Shown here: positions 7,284-15,952 of the stretch, piece by piece | How positions within the stretch are numbered: position 1 is the stretch's first letter | Layout: each line of letters begins with the position of its first letter | Assembly (NCBI RefSeq): GCF_900143085.1 | Contig: NZ_FRCZ01000001.1 | Coordinates: 248,001-312,000, forward strand | Length of the DNA: 64,000 nucleotides | Source: Gracilibacillus kekensis | Lineage (GTDB): Bacteria > Bacillota > Bacilli > Bacillales > Amphibacillaceae | Direction of reading: 5' to 3' | The notes under the pieces: model-generated | Told to the model about the DNA's origin: nothing | The model's input: the letters and a program-made list of their open reading frames with translations, nothing else | The model's database searches: none | Program-made: the position numbers and the translations under genes

Positions 7284-8429
7284 TCATTTTTTTGCTATCG
7301 TTAACGCATTCTCAATTGTTCTGATAATGTCATCTACGTCTTCAATACCTACCGAAATACGAATTAAACCTTTGGTAATGCCAAGTGCTTGTTGAGATTC
7401 TACCGGTAAATTACGATGGGAAGTGCCGATTGGATAAGAAACAGTTGTCTCAACTCCCGCTAAGGTGGCGACAATTTTAATCCAATCCAGCGATTCAAAA
7501 AAGGTGTCGATATTTGCTTGATTGGTAATATCTATTGTGACAATTGCACCGTTCCCTTTTTCTGCTACAAATTCTGGATAATATACTTTGTCTACTGCTG
7601 CATGTTTCGCTAATGCTTTTGCTAGTTTTGACGCATTTTGAACATGTCTATCCATACGAACACTTAATGTTTTTAACCCTCTAACTGTTAACCAAGCTTC
7701 AAACGGGCTTAAATTAGCACCAAGGTTGACACATTTGGTTCTCGCTATCGTTAGTAAGTCCTCATCTCCAACTAAAACACCCGCTGTTATATCGCTATGT
7801 CCACCAAGATATTTAGTCGCACTATGCACAACCAGATTAACTCCTAATTGATATGGCTGTACTAAATAGGGAGTTGCGAATGTATTATCTACCATTGTTT
7901 GTAAATGATGTTTGTTAGCGATTTGAACCACACGCTCTAAATCCTCCACACGCAACAACGGATTTGTGATCGATTCTGTGTACAACAACACTGTATTTTT
8001 CTTTATTTCAGTTTCCAGGTCCTTTTCAAAGGAGACAAAACTAACTTCAATCCCAAAACCTGTTAATTCATTTGCTAATAATTCGTATGTACCGCCATAT
8101 AGATCTTCTGAGGCTATGATGTGATCTCCTGCTTTTGCAATGGCTAGAATACCTACCATAATTGCTGACAGTCCCGAGGACGTTGCAATTCCTGTTGGTG
8201 CTGCTTCTAAGTTTGCTACCGCTTTTCCTAATTCATCTGTATTAGGGTTTCCAACACGGGTATAAAGATAATCACGTTCTCCATTATAGAAGTTTTCGAT
8301 ATCTTCCAAATTTTTAAAAGTGAACGCAGATGTTTGATGAATTGGCGTGACTTTCGTTGGCACACCTTCATCTCTTTTCATTGTAACGTGCACGGATCTT
8401 GTATCAAAACCTTGTCCCATCTTAACCAT
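7284..8429 (-). CDS. PLP-dependent trans-sulfuration family enzyme (methionine gamma-lyase / cystathionine synthase type)
   Basis: A 381-residue fold-type I PLP enzyme of the Cys/Met metabolism family. The cofactor lysine lies in HSATKYLGGHSD, and DYLYTRVGNPN and SSGLSAIMVGIL are the usual phosphate and ring contacts. The family includes cystathionine gamma-synthase, beta- and gamma-lyases and methionine gamma-lyase; sequence alone does not settle which. It differs clearly from the MccB-like paralogue at 30308, for example in [18 protein letters not shown] versus [18 protein letters not shown]. Two possible ATG starts at 8429 and 8420 follow GAGAGG. Pairing with the downstream reductase is unusual and could mark a catabolic role. 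Confidence 0.85.
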   Translation of the reverse strand: MVKMGQGFDTRSVHVTMKRDEGVPTKVTPIHQTSAFTFKNLEDIENFYNGERDYLYTRVGNPNTDELGKAVANLEAAPTGIATSSGLSAIMVGILAIAKAGDHIIASEDLYGGTYELLANELTGFGIEVSFVSFEKDLETEIKKNTVLLYTESITNPLLRVEDLERVVQIANKHHLQTMVDNTFATPYLVQPYQLGVNLVVHSATKYLGGHSDITAGVLVGDEDLLTIARTKCVNLGANLSPFEAWLTVRGLKTLSVRMDRHVQNASKLAKALAKHAAVDKVYYPEFVAEKGNGAIVTIDITNQANIDTFFESLDWIKIVATLAGVETTVSYPIGTSHRNLPVESQQALGITKGLIRISVGIEDVDDIIRTIENALTIAKK

Positions 8430-8472
8430 CTTCCTCTCTATCTCTTACATCTCATTAATTATACTTTAACGT

Positions 8473-8512
8473 AAAAAATCAAGTTTTTCCAATTAGAAAA
8501 ACTTGATTTTTT
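8473..8512. terminator. Symmetric terminator downstream of degV
   Basis: AAAAAATCAAGTTTTTC pairs with GAAAAACTTGATTTTTT around AATTA, just after the degV stop codon at 8517. It has T runs on both sides and so could stop transcription in either direction. Confidence 0.88.
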
Positions 8513-8516
8513 ATCA

Positions 8517-9359
8517 TTAGTCTCGCAACCAGGTAATACACATAGTACCATATCCAGTATGAACACCAGCTACTGGCACCAGTGTCTGAATATTTACTTT
8601 TAACCCAGAATGAAGCTTCTCGATGTCTTCTTTCCATTTATGTGCCTGATCTTTAACTCCGGCATGTAAAATACAGATTTCATTTAATTGATACTTCTTC
8701 ATTACTTCATCCAATAACTGAAACATTTTTCGTGCTGCTCTTTTTTTAATACGGACTTTATCTTTTACTACCACTTTACCATTATCAAAACCTAATATTA
8801 AATGGATATTTAAAAGCGAAGCAAATATCGATTGTGCAGCACTTACTCTTCCACTTTTACGTAATTGATCAAAACTCTGTGGCATTAAATACATCTGTGC
8901 AAATTCCGGATAGGATCGAAGTTTTGCGACGATTTGATCAAAAGGGGTTTTTGCTTGCGCCATTTCAACACCATTTTTGATCATTTTACCAAGAGCATAG
9001 TCTCCTATTTTAGAATCAATCACTTCCACATCAAAACCTACCATTTCTGAGGCAGATATAGAGCTTTGATATGTACCCGTTAATTGGCTGGATGCATGTA
9101 AAGCTATTCCACAATCATATTCTTCTTTCAAACGTTCATATAGTTTGATGAAGTCTCCATAAGCTGGCTGACTAGTTTTCGCGTCGTCACCATGTTCTTT
9201 TAATAAATCATAAAATTCTTCTTTCGATATGTCGATATCTTCTCTATATGTTTTGCCCTTAATAATAACGTTCAAAGGGATAATAAAGATATCATTTTTC
9301 TCTGCGTATTCTTTATCCAGTCCGCATGAGCTATCAGTAATCCATGCAATCTTTTTCAT
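8517..9359 (-). CDS. DegV-family fatty-acid-binding protein
   Basis: A 280-residue cytosolic protein of the DegV family, which bind a fatty acid and in some firmicutes act as FakB, the lipid-presenting subunit for the fatty acid kinase FakA. Visible family features are the start KIAWITDSSCGL, the YREDIDIS segment near residue 38, TSQPAYGDF near 62 and QLTGTYQS near 92, and the SFDQLRKSGRVS loop near 165. No kinase gene is nearby, so the FakB assignment remains family knowledge only. ATG at 9359 follows a GGGGCGAG site. A strong terminator follows. Confidence 0.88.
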   Translation of the reverse strand: MKKIAWITDSSCGLDKEYAEKNDIFIIPLNVIIKGKTYREDIDISKEEFYDLLKEHGDDAKTSQPAYGDFIKLYERLKEEYDCGIALHASSQLTGTYQSSISASEMVGFDVEVIDSKIGDYALGKMIKNGVEMAQAKTPFDQIVAKLRSYPEFAQMYLMPQSFDQLRKSGRVSAAQSIFASLLNIHLILGFDNGKVVVKDKVRIKKRAARKMFQLLDEVMKKYQLNEICILHAGVKDQAHKWKEDIEKLHSGLKVNIQTLVPVAGVHTGYGTMCITWLRD

Positions 9360-9445
9360 GATACTCGCCCCATTTCTTGCACGAGTTGTGCTGTTTGTAC
9401 TAGCTACTATTTTACTTTATATCGGTGAACAAGTAAATCGACAAT

Positions 9446-10450
9446 TTACGCAAATCGATAATAAACCAAAATAAAAGTAGCTAAGATAAAAATAAAGTTT
9501 AAGAAGACAAATACAAATTGATCGATCTTTGTTTTATGCATTTTAATTGGAGGATGATAAAACGAAACCCCTTCAATAATAAAAATAATCAAAACAATAT
9601 GGATCATCGCATGACCAATAATTTCTGTCATCCCAAATAAGAGAGTGGTAGAAACAAATATTAATGTGACCACTAACCCTAATATTCGATTTAGAATCCC
9701 TACTACTAATAAATAACCAACTACGAATTCTACAAATGCTGCCATTACAATAAATATTTCAGGATCAAAGCCAAAGGTTGGTACATTGTGATTAACTACA
9801 ATATCCAATGACATCGCTGGATAAACCCATTTTTCTACCGCAACCCAACATAAACTTAAACCTGTCCCTAAGTAAAGGAATGGAAAGCCCCATCCTTCCA
9901 ATTTTGTTTTTCCAATAAATAATACGAAAATAATGGCAATATAAAATCCATAGTCCAGCATATAGAACCAGCCATAATCCTGCCATACAGTAATAAATAA
10001 GCCAAGCATCAGGAAGGCTCCACCCTTGGTACTAATGTGGGTTGGAATCAGTAAAGCCAAGATAATTATTCCCATTACAACTGTCTGCCAAACTTCTGTA
10101 ATTTCGAATTCAGGTGCAAACATTGTTCCAGAAACTAGTTGGATAATGAATGCTAGTGCTGTTCCATACTTTAAAATATATCGTGAATATTTTCTTATTC
10201 CATTTAAAAAGTTATCTATTTTTTCGGCATATGGAATTTTCATAAAGTAATCCATTATTTGTGATAAAACAGCTAAAATGATAGCTACTAAGACGGCAAA
10301 TGTAATGAAAAATGGTGATAAAATCTGTTCAATAGGAACTTTTTCTGGCTCTACTTCTGCAAACCATTTCACATGAGCATATGCGGTAATTGGCGTAGCT
10401 AGTAATAAGGCAACTATAAATGATAATAGACTTTTTTTGTTTAGTGGCAT
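9446..10450 (-). CDS. Multipass membrane protein, DoxX-like, function unknown
   Basis: A 334-residue protein with a cleavable-looking signal ending ITAYA, then AHVKWFAEVEPEKVP on the outer face, and about nine further hydrophobic helices. Halfway along it has NHNVPTFGFDPEIF followed by FVEFVVGYLLVVGILNR, which resembles the DoxX/SURF4-type quinone-linked membrane modules. A conserved His-Val-Lys-Trp-Phe start suggests a ligand-binding periplasm-side loop. I do not recognise a characterised homologue. It lies between degV and the HAD gene and is not obviously in an operon; proximity to the qox genes is suggestive only. Confidence 0.65.
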   Translation of the reverse strand: MPLNKKSLLSFIVALLLATPITAYAHVKWFAEVEPEKVPIEQILSPFFITFAVLVAIILAVLSQIMDYFMKIPYAEKIDNFLNGIRKYSRYILKYGTALAFIIQLVSGTMFAPEFEITEVWQTVVMGIIILALLIPTHISTKGGAFLMLGLFITVWQDYGWFYMLDYGFYIAIIFVLFIGKTKLEGWGFPFLYLGTGLSLCWVAVEKWVYPAMSLDIVVNHNVPTFGFDPEIFIVMAAFVEFVVGYLLVVGILNRILGLVVTLIFVSTTLLFGMTEIIGHAMIHIVLIIFIIEGVSFYHPPIKMHKTKIDQFVFVFLNFIFILATFILVYYRFA

Positions 10451-10519
10451 GCCTTTTTCTCCTTTTTAAGAATTGTCTGAAGATATGATACCATAATAAC
10501 GAAAGGAAATGATATTTAT

Positions 10520-11101
10520 ATGAATAACGTACAATTAGTATTAGATGTTGGTGGTGTATTAGCTACTGACCTCGACCAATTTTGGGATGAACTCGTTTCA
10601 CAGACAAACCTTTCTTATAAAGAAGTAAGAAATATTTATAAGGAAGAAATTCGCAAACAGCTCTGGCATGGCGAAATATCAGTAGAATCCTTTTGGTGCT
10701 GGCTTAAGTCTACTTTTCCCAATATAGACCTAAATTACTTACAGGAAGTCTTACCAGAAAGTCTTCTTGAATTAGAAGGAATTCATTTTGTCAAAAAATG
10801 GAGCGAAGTTTCAGATATCCATATTCTAAGCAATCACCGAACAGAATGGATAAAACCTATATTAGATCATATACGTCCATTTATAATGAGTGCTACAATA
10901 TCAGCTGAGGTCAAAGTAGCTAAGCCTAATCATAAAATTTATCAGATTTGTATGCAGCATTTAGATGAAACTCGTCCCATTCTTTTTATTGATAATAAGA
11001 GGGAGAATCTAGAACCCGCTGAAAAACTTGGATGGCAAACTATTTTAGCAGACACAGAGAACTTATGGATTAATCAAGTGAACAGACAACTATGCGATTA
11101 A
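10520..11101 (+). CDS. HAD-superfamily hydrolase
   Basis: A 193-residue haloacid dehalogenase-like enzyme. Motif I is LVLDVGGVL with the nucleophile Asp9 but Gly at the place of the usual second Asp (DxGGV), as in the YihX/epoxide hydrolase-like branch. Motif II is ILSNH, motif III the lysine in KVAKPNHKIY, and motif IV FIDNKRENLEPAEKLGW with the metal-binding acids. The helical cap is between residues 15 and 85. The likely reaction is phosphoester hydrolysis of a small metabolite; the substrate is unknown. It is monocistronic, starting after GAAAGGAAATGATA and followed immediately by a 20-bp tandem array. Confidence 0.85.
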   Translation: MNNVQLVLDVGGVLATDLDQFWDELVSQTNLSYKEVRNIYKEEIRKQLWHGEISVESFWCWLKSTFPNIDLNYLQEVLPESLLELEGIHFVKKWSEVSDIHILSNHRTEWIKPILDHIRPFIMSATISAEVKVAKPNHKIYQICMQHLDETRPILFIDNKRENLEPAEKLGWQTILADTENLWINQVNRQLCD

Positions 11102-11120
11102 ATTTGTGAATTTGTGAATA

Positions 11121-11220
11121 TACTGGCAACTTTGCGAATTTACTGGCAACTTTGCGAATTTACTGGCAACTTTGCGAATTTACTGGCAACTTTGCGAATT
11201 TACTGGCAACTTTGCGAAAG
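11121..11220. repeat. Five tandem copies of a 20-bp unit
   Basis: TACTGGCAACTTTGCGAATT is repeated at 11121, 11141, 11161, 11181 and 11201; the last copy ends GAAAG instead of GAATT. A degenerate start (TTTGTGAATTTGTGAATA) precedes it. The array fills the whole gap between the HAD gene and the qox terminator hairpin, and its last bases are part of the hairpin stem. Confidence 0.95.
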
Positions 11221-11260
11221 GGACTGCACTCAACGTGAGCCGTTGAGGCAGTCCCTTTCG
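11215..11260. terminator. Long hairpin at the end of the qox operon
   Basis: CGAAAGGGACTGC pairs perfectly with GCAGTCCCTTTCG (13 bp), and inside it CTCAACG pairs with CGTTGAG around TGAGC. It lies seven bases past the qoxD stop and between two convergent genes. T runs on either side are short, so a bidirectional terminator is likely but not certain. Confidence 0.75.
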
Positions 11261-11267
11261 CTATTAC

Positions 11268-11573
11268 TTAATGCATGGACGCATGTCCTGATGTTAGTAC
11301 CCATATTGAACCAAAAACAATCACTAATGCAAGGAACACACTGTAGATCATGTTCACTACGTTAATAATACCTTCTTTTCCTTCAGTTACGTGCATGAAC
11401 ATAAACAGTTGAATCAATGCTTGAAATATTGCTAGTGTTCCAATTATTCCTAAGATGATTGACTTGGAAAAATCAGTGTTAAAAGCTACAAACACGGCTA
11501 GTAATGTTAGTGCAATGGATAATACAAAACCTACTAATAGATTCCACGGAAAACGGCTAGTATTTGCACTCAT
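11268..11573 (-). CDS. qoxD: Menaquinol oxidase subunit IV
   Basis: The 101-residue small subunit of the aa3-type quinol oxidase, with three hydrophobic helices at about 12-32, 40-60 and 75-95. The segment AIFQALIQLFMFMHVTEG is typical of subunit IV of heme-copper oxidases. It helps assembly and stability of the complex in the membrane. Its ATG directly abuts the stop codon of qoxC (TAAATG), the last junction of a tightly packed qoxABCD operon. Confidence 0.92.
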   Translation of the reverse strand: MSANTSRFPWNLLVGFVLSIALTLLAVFVAFNTDFSKSIILGIIGTLAIFQALIQLFMFMHVTEGKEGIINVVNMIYSVFLALVIVFGSIWVLTSGHASMH

Positions 11574-12173
11574 TTACATCACCATCCCTTTTAAATATAC
11601 AAATGTAAAAATAAAGATCCAGACAACATCTAAGAAGTGCCAATACAGGCTGGCAATGAACAACTTGCTAGATGTTTTTTCAGTTATACCCCGACGAACT
11701 AATTGAACTAATAACAAGCTAATCCAGACAATCCCGAACGTAACGTGGGCACCGTGTGTTCCTAATAAGGTAAATAGAGCTGCAGTGAAACCACTTGTTT
11801 GAATCGTTGCCCCTTCATGGATAAAATGAAGAAATTCGTTAATTTCCATATATAAGAATCCTGCACCTAGCAATAATGTCGCAATCATCCATATTAATAA
11901 CCCTTTTTTGTCATGATTACGCATGGCATGAATCGCAAGACCTGAGGTGAAACTACTTGTTAATAGTAAAAAGGTTTCGATCAAGACATCTTTTAAGACA
12001 AAGATGTCTCCACCGGCAGGGCCTCCAGCAATGTTATGCTCCAAAACGAAATAAGAAGCAAACAAAGTGGAGAATAAGACAATTTCAGCACCTAAGAAGA
12101 TCCAAAAACCTAATATATTCATTTGACTCTGTTGAGTCTTGTATTCTAACGGTGTAGTTGTGTGTGACGTCAT
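11574..12173 (-). CDS. qoxC: Menaquinol oxidase subunit III
   Basis: A 199-residue membrane protein with five transmembrane helices, the short form of oxidase subunit III found in quinol oxidases. NILGFWIFLGAEIVLFSTLFASYF and LFTLLGTHGAHVTFGIVWI are diagnostic. It overlaps the end of qoxB by four bases and touches qoxD. Subunit III has no redox centre; it is thought to stabilise the proton-uptake path of subunit I. Confidence 0.95.
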   Translation of the reverse strand: MTSHTTTPLEYKTQQSQMNILGFWIFLGAEIVLFSTLFASYFVLEHNIAGGPAGGDIFVLKDVLIETFLLLTSSFTSGLAIHAMRNHDKKGLLIWMIATLLLGAGFLYMEINEFLHFIHEGATIQTSGFTAALFTLLGTHGAHVTFGIVWISLLLVQLVRRGITEKTSSKLFIASLYWHFLDVVWIFIFTFVYLKGMVM

Positions 12174-14128
12174 TTAAGATCACCTCTCCACTCTCTTTCT
12201 TCTTCCTCTAACTCATCGACTGGAATATGGTAGCCGTCATCATAATCAAACGTATTGGCAACTAATCCAACGACAATACCAACAGAAGCGATTATCGCCA
12301 GCGTAAACCATTCAAATACTAAGAAGAACCCAACAACGCCAAATGCTGCTGCTAATACGATTGGTGTCCATGAGTTACTCGGCATATGAACTGGTTTTAA
12401 ATCAGACTTCTTCAGTCCAGTTTCACCTTTTTTCTTCTTGTACCAAAAATCATCTAAACGATCTACTTCAGGTACTTTAGCAAAATTGTAATGTGGTGCT
12501 GGAGATGCGGTTGCCCATTCCAGTGTACGAGCATTCCATGGATCATTTCCTACTTTTCGTGACGCATAGCGGAAACTCCAATAAATATTGTACACGAGCG
12601 CCGCAAAGCCTGCTGCCATAATTAATGAACCTACTGCTGAAAATCCTAACCATGCACCCCATCCAGTACTTTCTGCATATGTGTACATACGACGGGACAT
12701 ACCGTCTAAACCTACGAAGAACATTGGCATAAATGTTAAATTAAAACCAATTACGAATAACCAGAAATGCCATTTACCGATTTTTTCATTTAGTTTGAAG
12801 CCAAACATTTTAGGCCACCAGTAATAAAGACCAGCAAATACGGCAAAGACAACACCTGGTATTAACACATAGTGGAAGTGTGCCACTAAGAACATCGTGT
12901 TATGGTATTGATAATCGGCTGCTGCCATTGCAAGCATGACACCAGTTACCCCACCGATTGTAAAACACGGGATAAATGCTAACGCCCATAACATGGATGT
13001 TGAAAACTCAATTCGACCTTTTCGCAATGTAAATAACCAATTAAAGATTTTCACACCAGTCGGTATCGCAATCATCATCGTTGTTAATGAGAATATCGAG
13101 TTAACTGTGGCACTATTGCCCATTGTGTAGAAATGGTGTACCCAAACTAACATACTTAGGAAGGCAATACCGGCAACTGCGTATACCATCGATTTATATC
13201 CATATAAATTTTTTCGTGCAAATGTTGCGATAACTTCAGAGAACATACCGAACGCTGGCAAGACAACGATATAAACTTCCGGGTGTCCCCATAACCAGAA
13301 CAAGTTCAGCCATAACATTGGATCTCCACCGGCAGCAACCGTGAAAAAGTGTGTACCGAAAAGTCGGTCCAATGTCATATACAGTAGTGCTACTGTGAAA
13401 ATCGGGAATGCCGCAACGATAATAATCGACGTAATAAATGTTGTCCAAACAAAAATCGGCATTTTCATCCAACTCATGCCAGGAGCTCGCATTTTAATAA
13501 TCGTTACAACAAAGTTAATCCCTGTTGCTAAGGTACCAATACCAGCTATCTGTAAAGATATAGCATAATAGTTATTCCCGACACCTGGTGTAAATTCTTT
13601 CCCTGCTAGTGGAAAGTAAGATGTCCAGCCTGCATCAGGTGAACCACCAATGACAAAGGAAATATTAAATAACATTGCCGCTACAAAGAATAACCAAAAA
13701 CTAAGTGCATTTAATTTCGGAAAGGCAACATCTCTTGCCCCAATTTGTAATGGAACTACTACGTTCATAATCCCGATTAATAACGGCATCGCCATGAACA
13801 AGATCATGATTACCCCATGTGTTGTGAAAATTTCATCATAGTGCTGGGCGTCTAATATGCCCATCTCAGGCCTTGAGGTTTGGGCTTTCATTAATAGACC
13901 ATCGACACCACCTCTGAAAAACATGAGTACCCCAGCTAAAATATACATAATACCTATTTTTTTATGATCAACGGTTGTAAACCATTCGCTCCATAACCAT
14001 TTCCAACGTTTCAAATATGTGATTAAAGCAATTAACCCAACCATTGTTAAACCAATGGCAATCTGTGACGCAAAAATCATCGGGTCACCTGTGACAAAAA
14101 ATTCATCTAATGACATGTCTTCCACCAC
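12170..14128 (-). CDS. qoxB: Menaquinol oxidase subunit I
   Basis: The 652-residue catalytic heme-copper subunit that reduces oxygen to water and pumps protons. CuB and heme ligands are visible in WGHPEVYIVVLPAFG, the adjacent His pair WVHHFYTMGN, and HNTMFLVAHFHYVLIPG. The N-terminal extra segment (LDEFFVTGDPMIFASQIA) and the roughly 650-residue length match the QoxB/CyoB type rather than CtaD. The gene starts five bases after qoxA ends and overlaps qoxC. It is one of the most conserved genes in the window. Confidence 0.96.
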   Translation of the reverse strand: MVEDMSLDEFFVTGDPMIFASQIAIGLTMVGLIALITYLKRWKWLWSEWFTTVDHKKIGIMYILAGVLMFFRGGVDGLLMKAQTSRPEMGILDAQHYDEIFTTHGVIMILFMAMPLLIGIMNVVVPLQIGARDVAFPKLNALSFWLFFVAAMLFNISFVIGGSPDAGWTSYFPLAGKEFTPGVGNNYYAISLQIAGIGTLATGINFVVTIIKMRAPGMSWMKMPIFVWTTFITSIIIVAAFPIFTVALLYMTLDRLFGTHFFTVAAGGDPMLWLNLFWLWGHPEVYIVVLPAFGMFSEVIATFARKNLYGYKSMVYAVAGIAFLSMLVWVHHFYTMGNSATVNSIFSLTTMMIAIPTGVKIFNWLFTLRKGRIEFSTSMLWALAFIPCFTIGGVTGVMLAMAAADYQYHNTMFLVAHFHYVLIPGVVFAVFAGLYYWWPKMFGFKLNEKIGKWHFWLFVIGFNLTFMPMFFVGLDGMSRRMYTYAESTGWGAWLGFSAVGSLIMAAGFAALVYNIYWSFRYASRKVGNDPWNARTLEWATASPAPHYNFAKVPEVDRLDDFWYKKKKGETGLKKSDLKPVHMPSNSWTPIVLAAAFGVVGFFLVFEWFTLAIIASVGIVVGLVANTFDYDDGYHIPVDELEEEEREWRGDLK

Positions 14129-14133
14129 CTCTT

Positions 14134-15126
14134 TTAATGATGTGAGTGATCTGCATCTGTCGAATCACTCGTATCTTCTTCTACTTCTGTATTACTTTCT
14201 TCTATTTGCTCATCTGTATCTTCGCTTTCTTCTTCATGCTCTTCATCATCATGGCTAATTTCATACAACTCAGAATCAATATATTTCTCAGATCCACCAT
14301 GAGCATGATTAACCCACTCTAAATGCGTTTTATTAAATGTCATTCTACCAAGGTTTCCTGGTTCTAATATTTCCGCATATTTGTCTTCTGTTAAATCTAT
14401 TGCTGTTGTTTTAACATCATTTACCCATTCATTGAAGTCATCTTGTGTCTGTGCCTGTACTTCGAATTCCATGTGTGCATATCCTCGACCATTAAAACTT
14501 GTATTACGTCCATAGAATGAACCCGGCTTATCCGCAACTAAGAAAAGGTTTGTTTGCATATTAGCCATTGTATATTTTTGACCACCTAATTCAGGTACCC
14601 AAAAGGACTGCATAGTACCTGCAGATGTCATCTTAAACTGAACTGGATGATCTGCTGGAATATTAATATAATTTACTGTTTCTATATTTTGTTCTGGATA
14701 ACTAAAAATCCATTTCCAATCGGCAGAAGTAACGTGGATGACAAGAGGTTCTTCTTCTTCATACCCTTGTGGAATATCCTCGACCTCATAGATCGTTTTA
14801 GTTGTTGGTATCATTAAGGCAATAACGATAATAACAGGTATCGTAAACCAGGTAATCTCCAACCAATGGTTTCCTTTCTCCTCTTTCGGTTCAAAATCAC
14901 CGTCATCTTTCCTTGCTCGATACTTCCAAACGATATAACTAAACAAAACAAAAATGACAATAACAATTACTAACATAAAGCTAATAGAATACACAATTAA
15001 ATCTGTTAAACTTCTCGCTATCGGTCCTTTTGGATCAAAGACTAATAGTTTTGATTCACAACCTGCTAAGAAGATAGGTATGAACAACAAAGTGAGAATA
15101 TATACGAGCTTCTTCATTGCCTTCAT
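14134..15126 (-). CDS. qoxA: Menaquinol oxidase subunit II lipoprotein
   Basis: Subunit II of the aa3-type quinol oxidase, 330 residues from the ATG at 15126, which has AAAGGAGAAACATC in front; an ATG nine codons further up lacks a good site. A lipobox (FLAGC, Cys23) is followed by two transmembrane helices and a periplasm-side cupredoxin domain. The CuA cysteines are absent: YGRNTSFNGRGYAHM occupies the place of the CxxxC loop, which is how quinol oxidases differ from cytochrome c oxidases. The last 40 residues are a strongly acidic tail (EHEEESEDTDEQ) ending in DADHSHH. Leads the qoxABCD operon. Confidence 0.94.
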   Translation of the reverse strand: MKAMKKLVYILTLLFIPIFLAGCESKLLVFDPKGPIARSLTDLIVYSISFMLVIVIVIFVLFSYIVWKYRARKDDGDFEPKEEKGNHWLEITWFTIPVIIVIALMIPTTKTIYEVEDIPQGYEEEEPLVIHVTSADWKWIFSYPEQNIETVNYINIPADHPVQFKMTSAGTMQSFWVPELGGQKYTMANMQTNLFLVADKPGSFYGRNTSFNGRGYAHMEFEVQAQTQDDFNEWVNDVKTTAIDLTEDKYAEILEPGNLGRMTFNKTHLEWVNHAHGGSEKYIDSELYEISHDDEEHEEESEDTDEQIEESNTEVEEDTSDSTDADHSHH

Positions 15127-15271
15127 GATGTTTCTCCTTTCTTTCAAGAACATTTATATACTTTACATACCCTTTGGTTTAAAAAATAATTTTACAACTG
15201 TCTTACATACTGACAGATAAATATGATGAAAGTATGATGAAACCAACATTGTCATAAATTGTTCAAAAAGT

Positions 15272-15292
15272 GAGTACTTCCTTACAGTACTC
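15272..15292. promoter_or_regulatory. Inverted repeat upstream of qoxA
   Basis: GAGTACT and AGTACTC are perfect 7-bp arms separated by TCCTTAC, about 150 bases upstream of the qoxA start. The spacing puts the arm centres 14 bp apart, plausible for a dimeric regulator. I do not recognise it as a Rex, ResD or Fnr site. Confidence 0.35.
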
Positions 15293-15387
15293 TTATTTGT
15301 CTTTACGGAGAGTTGACACAAACAATGAAGTAGACTGTTGAAATCTATTAGCTAAAGTAGTGATTTTGAAACTTATTATTTACTAGA

Positions 15388-15524
15388 CATCCGCTCCGGC
15401 TGCCCACTTCCCTTTCCGTGGTTTTTTCCCTTCAGCTAACTTTTCCAAGCAAAGATCGCTTGAAAAAGTGGATCTTCAGGTAAAAAATTCCCACAGGAGT
15501 GAAAGTGGGCGGCCTCCGCTATAA
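15388..15524. repeat. Long imperfect hairpin repeat
   Basis: The two halves are roughly complementary: CCGCTCCGGCTGCCCACTTCC at the left pairs with AGTGGGCGGCCTCCGCT at the right, and TCAGCTAACTTTTCCAAGC with GCTTGAAAAAGTGGATCTTCA near the loop. It is the first of two such elements filling the 800-base gap between qoxA and the response regulator. No gene is seen in this gap. Confidence 0.75.
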
Positions 15525-15605
15525 ATAGATTTTACAACGGTTGCCACAGTGATCATTCTGAGCTGTCTATATGAATATTTCTCGCATTCATTGTAGAATC
15601 TGACT

Positions 15606-15801
15606 TAGCGCAGGCGTCCACTTCGACTCCTGGGGGATTAGCGTGATCTGAAGATCCACTTTGGAAAGTGGTTTTCTTTTCAAAGTTAGCTGAAGAGCAC
15701 GCCCCCCGGTATAGGATACACTGCGAAAACTTGTTTGAGCAGATGTTGACTTATGCCCGTGGTAAAAGCGAAGTGGGCAAGCCGTAGCGAGTGTTGCGCA
15801 C
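15606..15801. repeat. Second long hairpin repeat, same family
   Basis: It begins GCGCAGGCGTCCACTTCGACTCCTG and ends AAGCGAAGTGGGCAAGCCG plus TAGCGAG. Inner arms are TCTGAAGATCCACTTTGG and TTCAAAGTTAGCTGAAGA. The right end GAAGTGGGCAAGCCGTAGCG is the reverse complement of the left end of the element at 33.77 kb (CCGCTACGGCTTGCCCACTTC), so the same element occurs in both orientations. Confidence 0.75.
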
Positions 15802-15952
15802 GTATTTTCGTTCAAAATTACCATGATAGGTACTTCGCAGTTTAATTTAACTGTCCGATTAACTGTTACTTGAAACGCTCTCTGTTTTACTAATCATCAT
15901 TTTTTCTATACTATTTGAGTAGGGAATAAATAGAAAGATGTGAGGGATTGCA

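Noticed and set aside
15249-15266. Rex or Fnr site (TTGTCATAAATTGTTCAA) upstream of qoxA
   Set aside because: Only the outer TTG and CAA match a Rex box; the inner bases are not palindromic.
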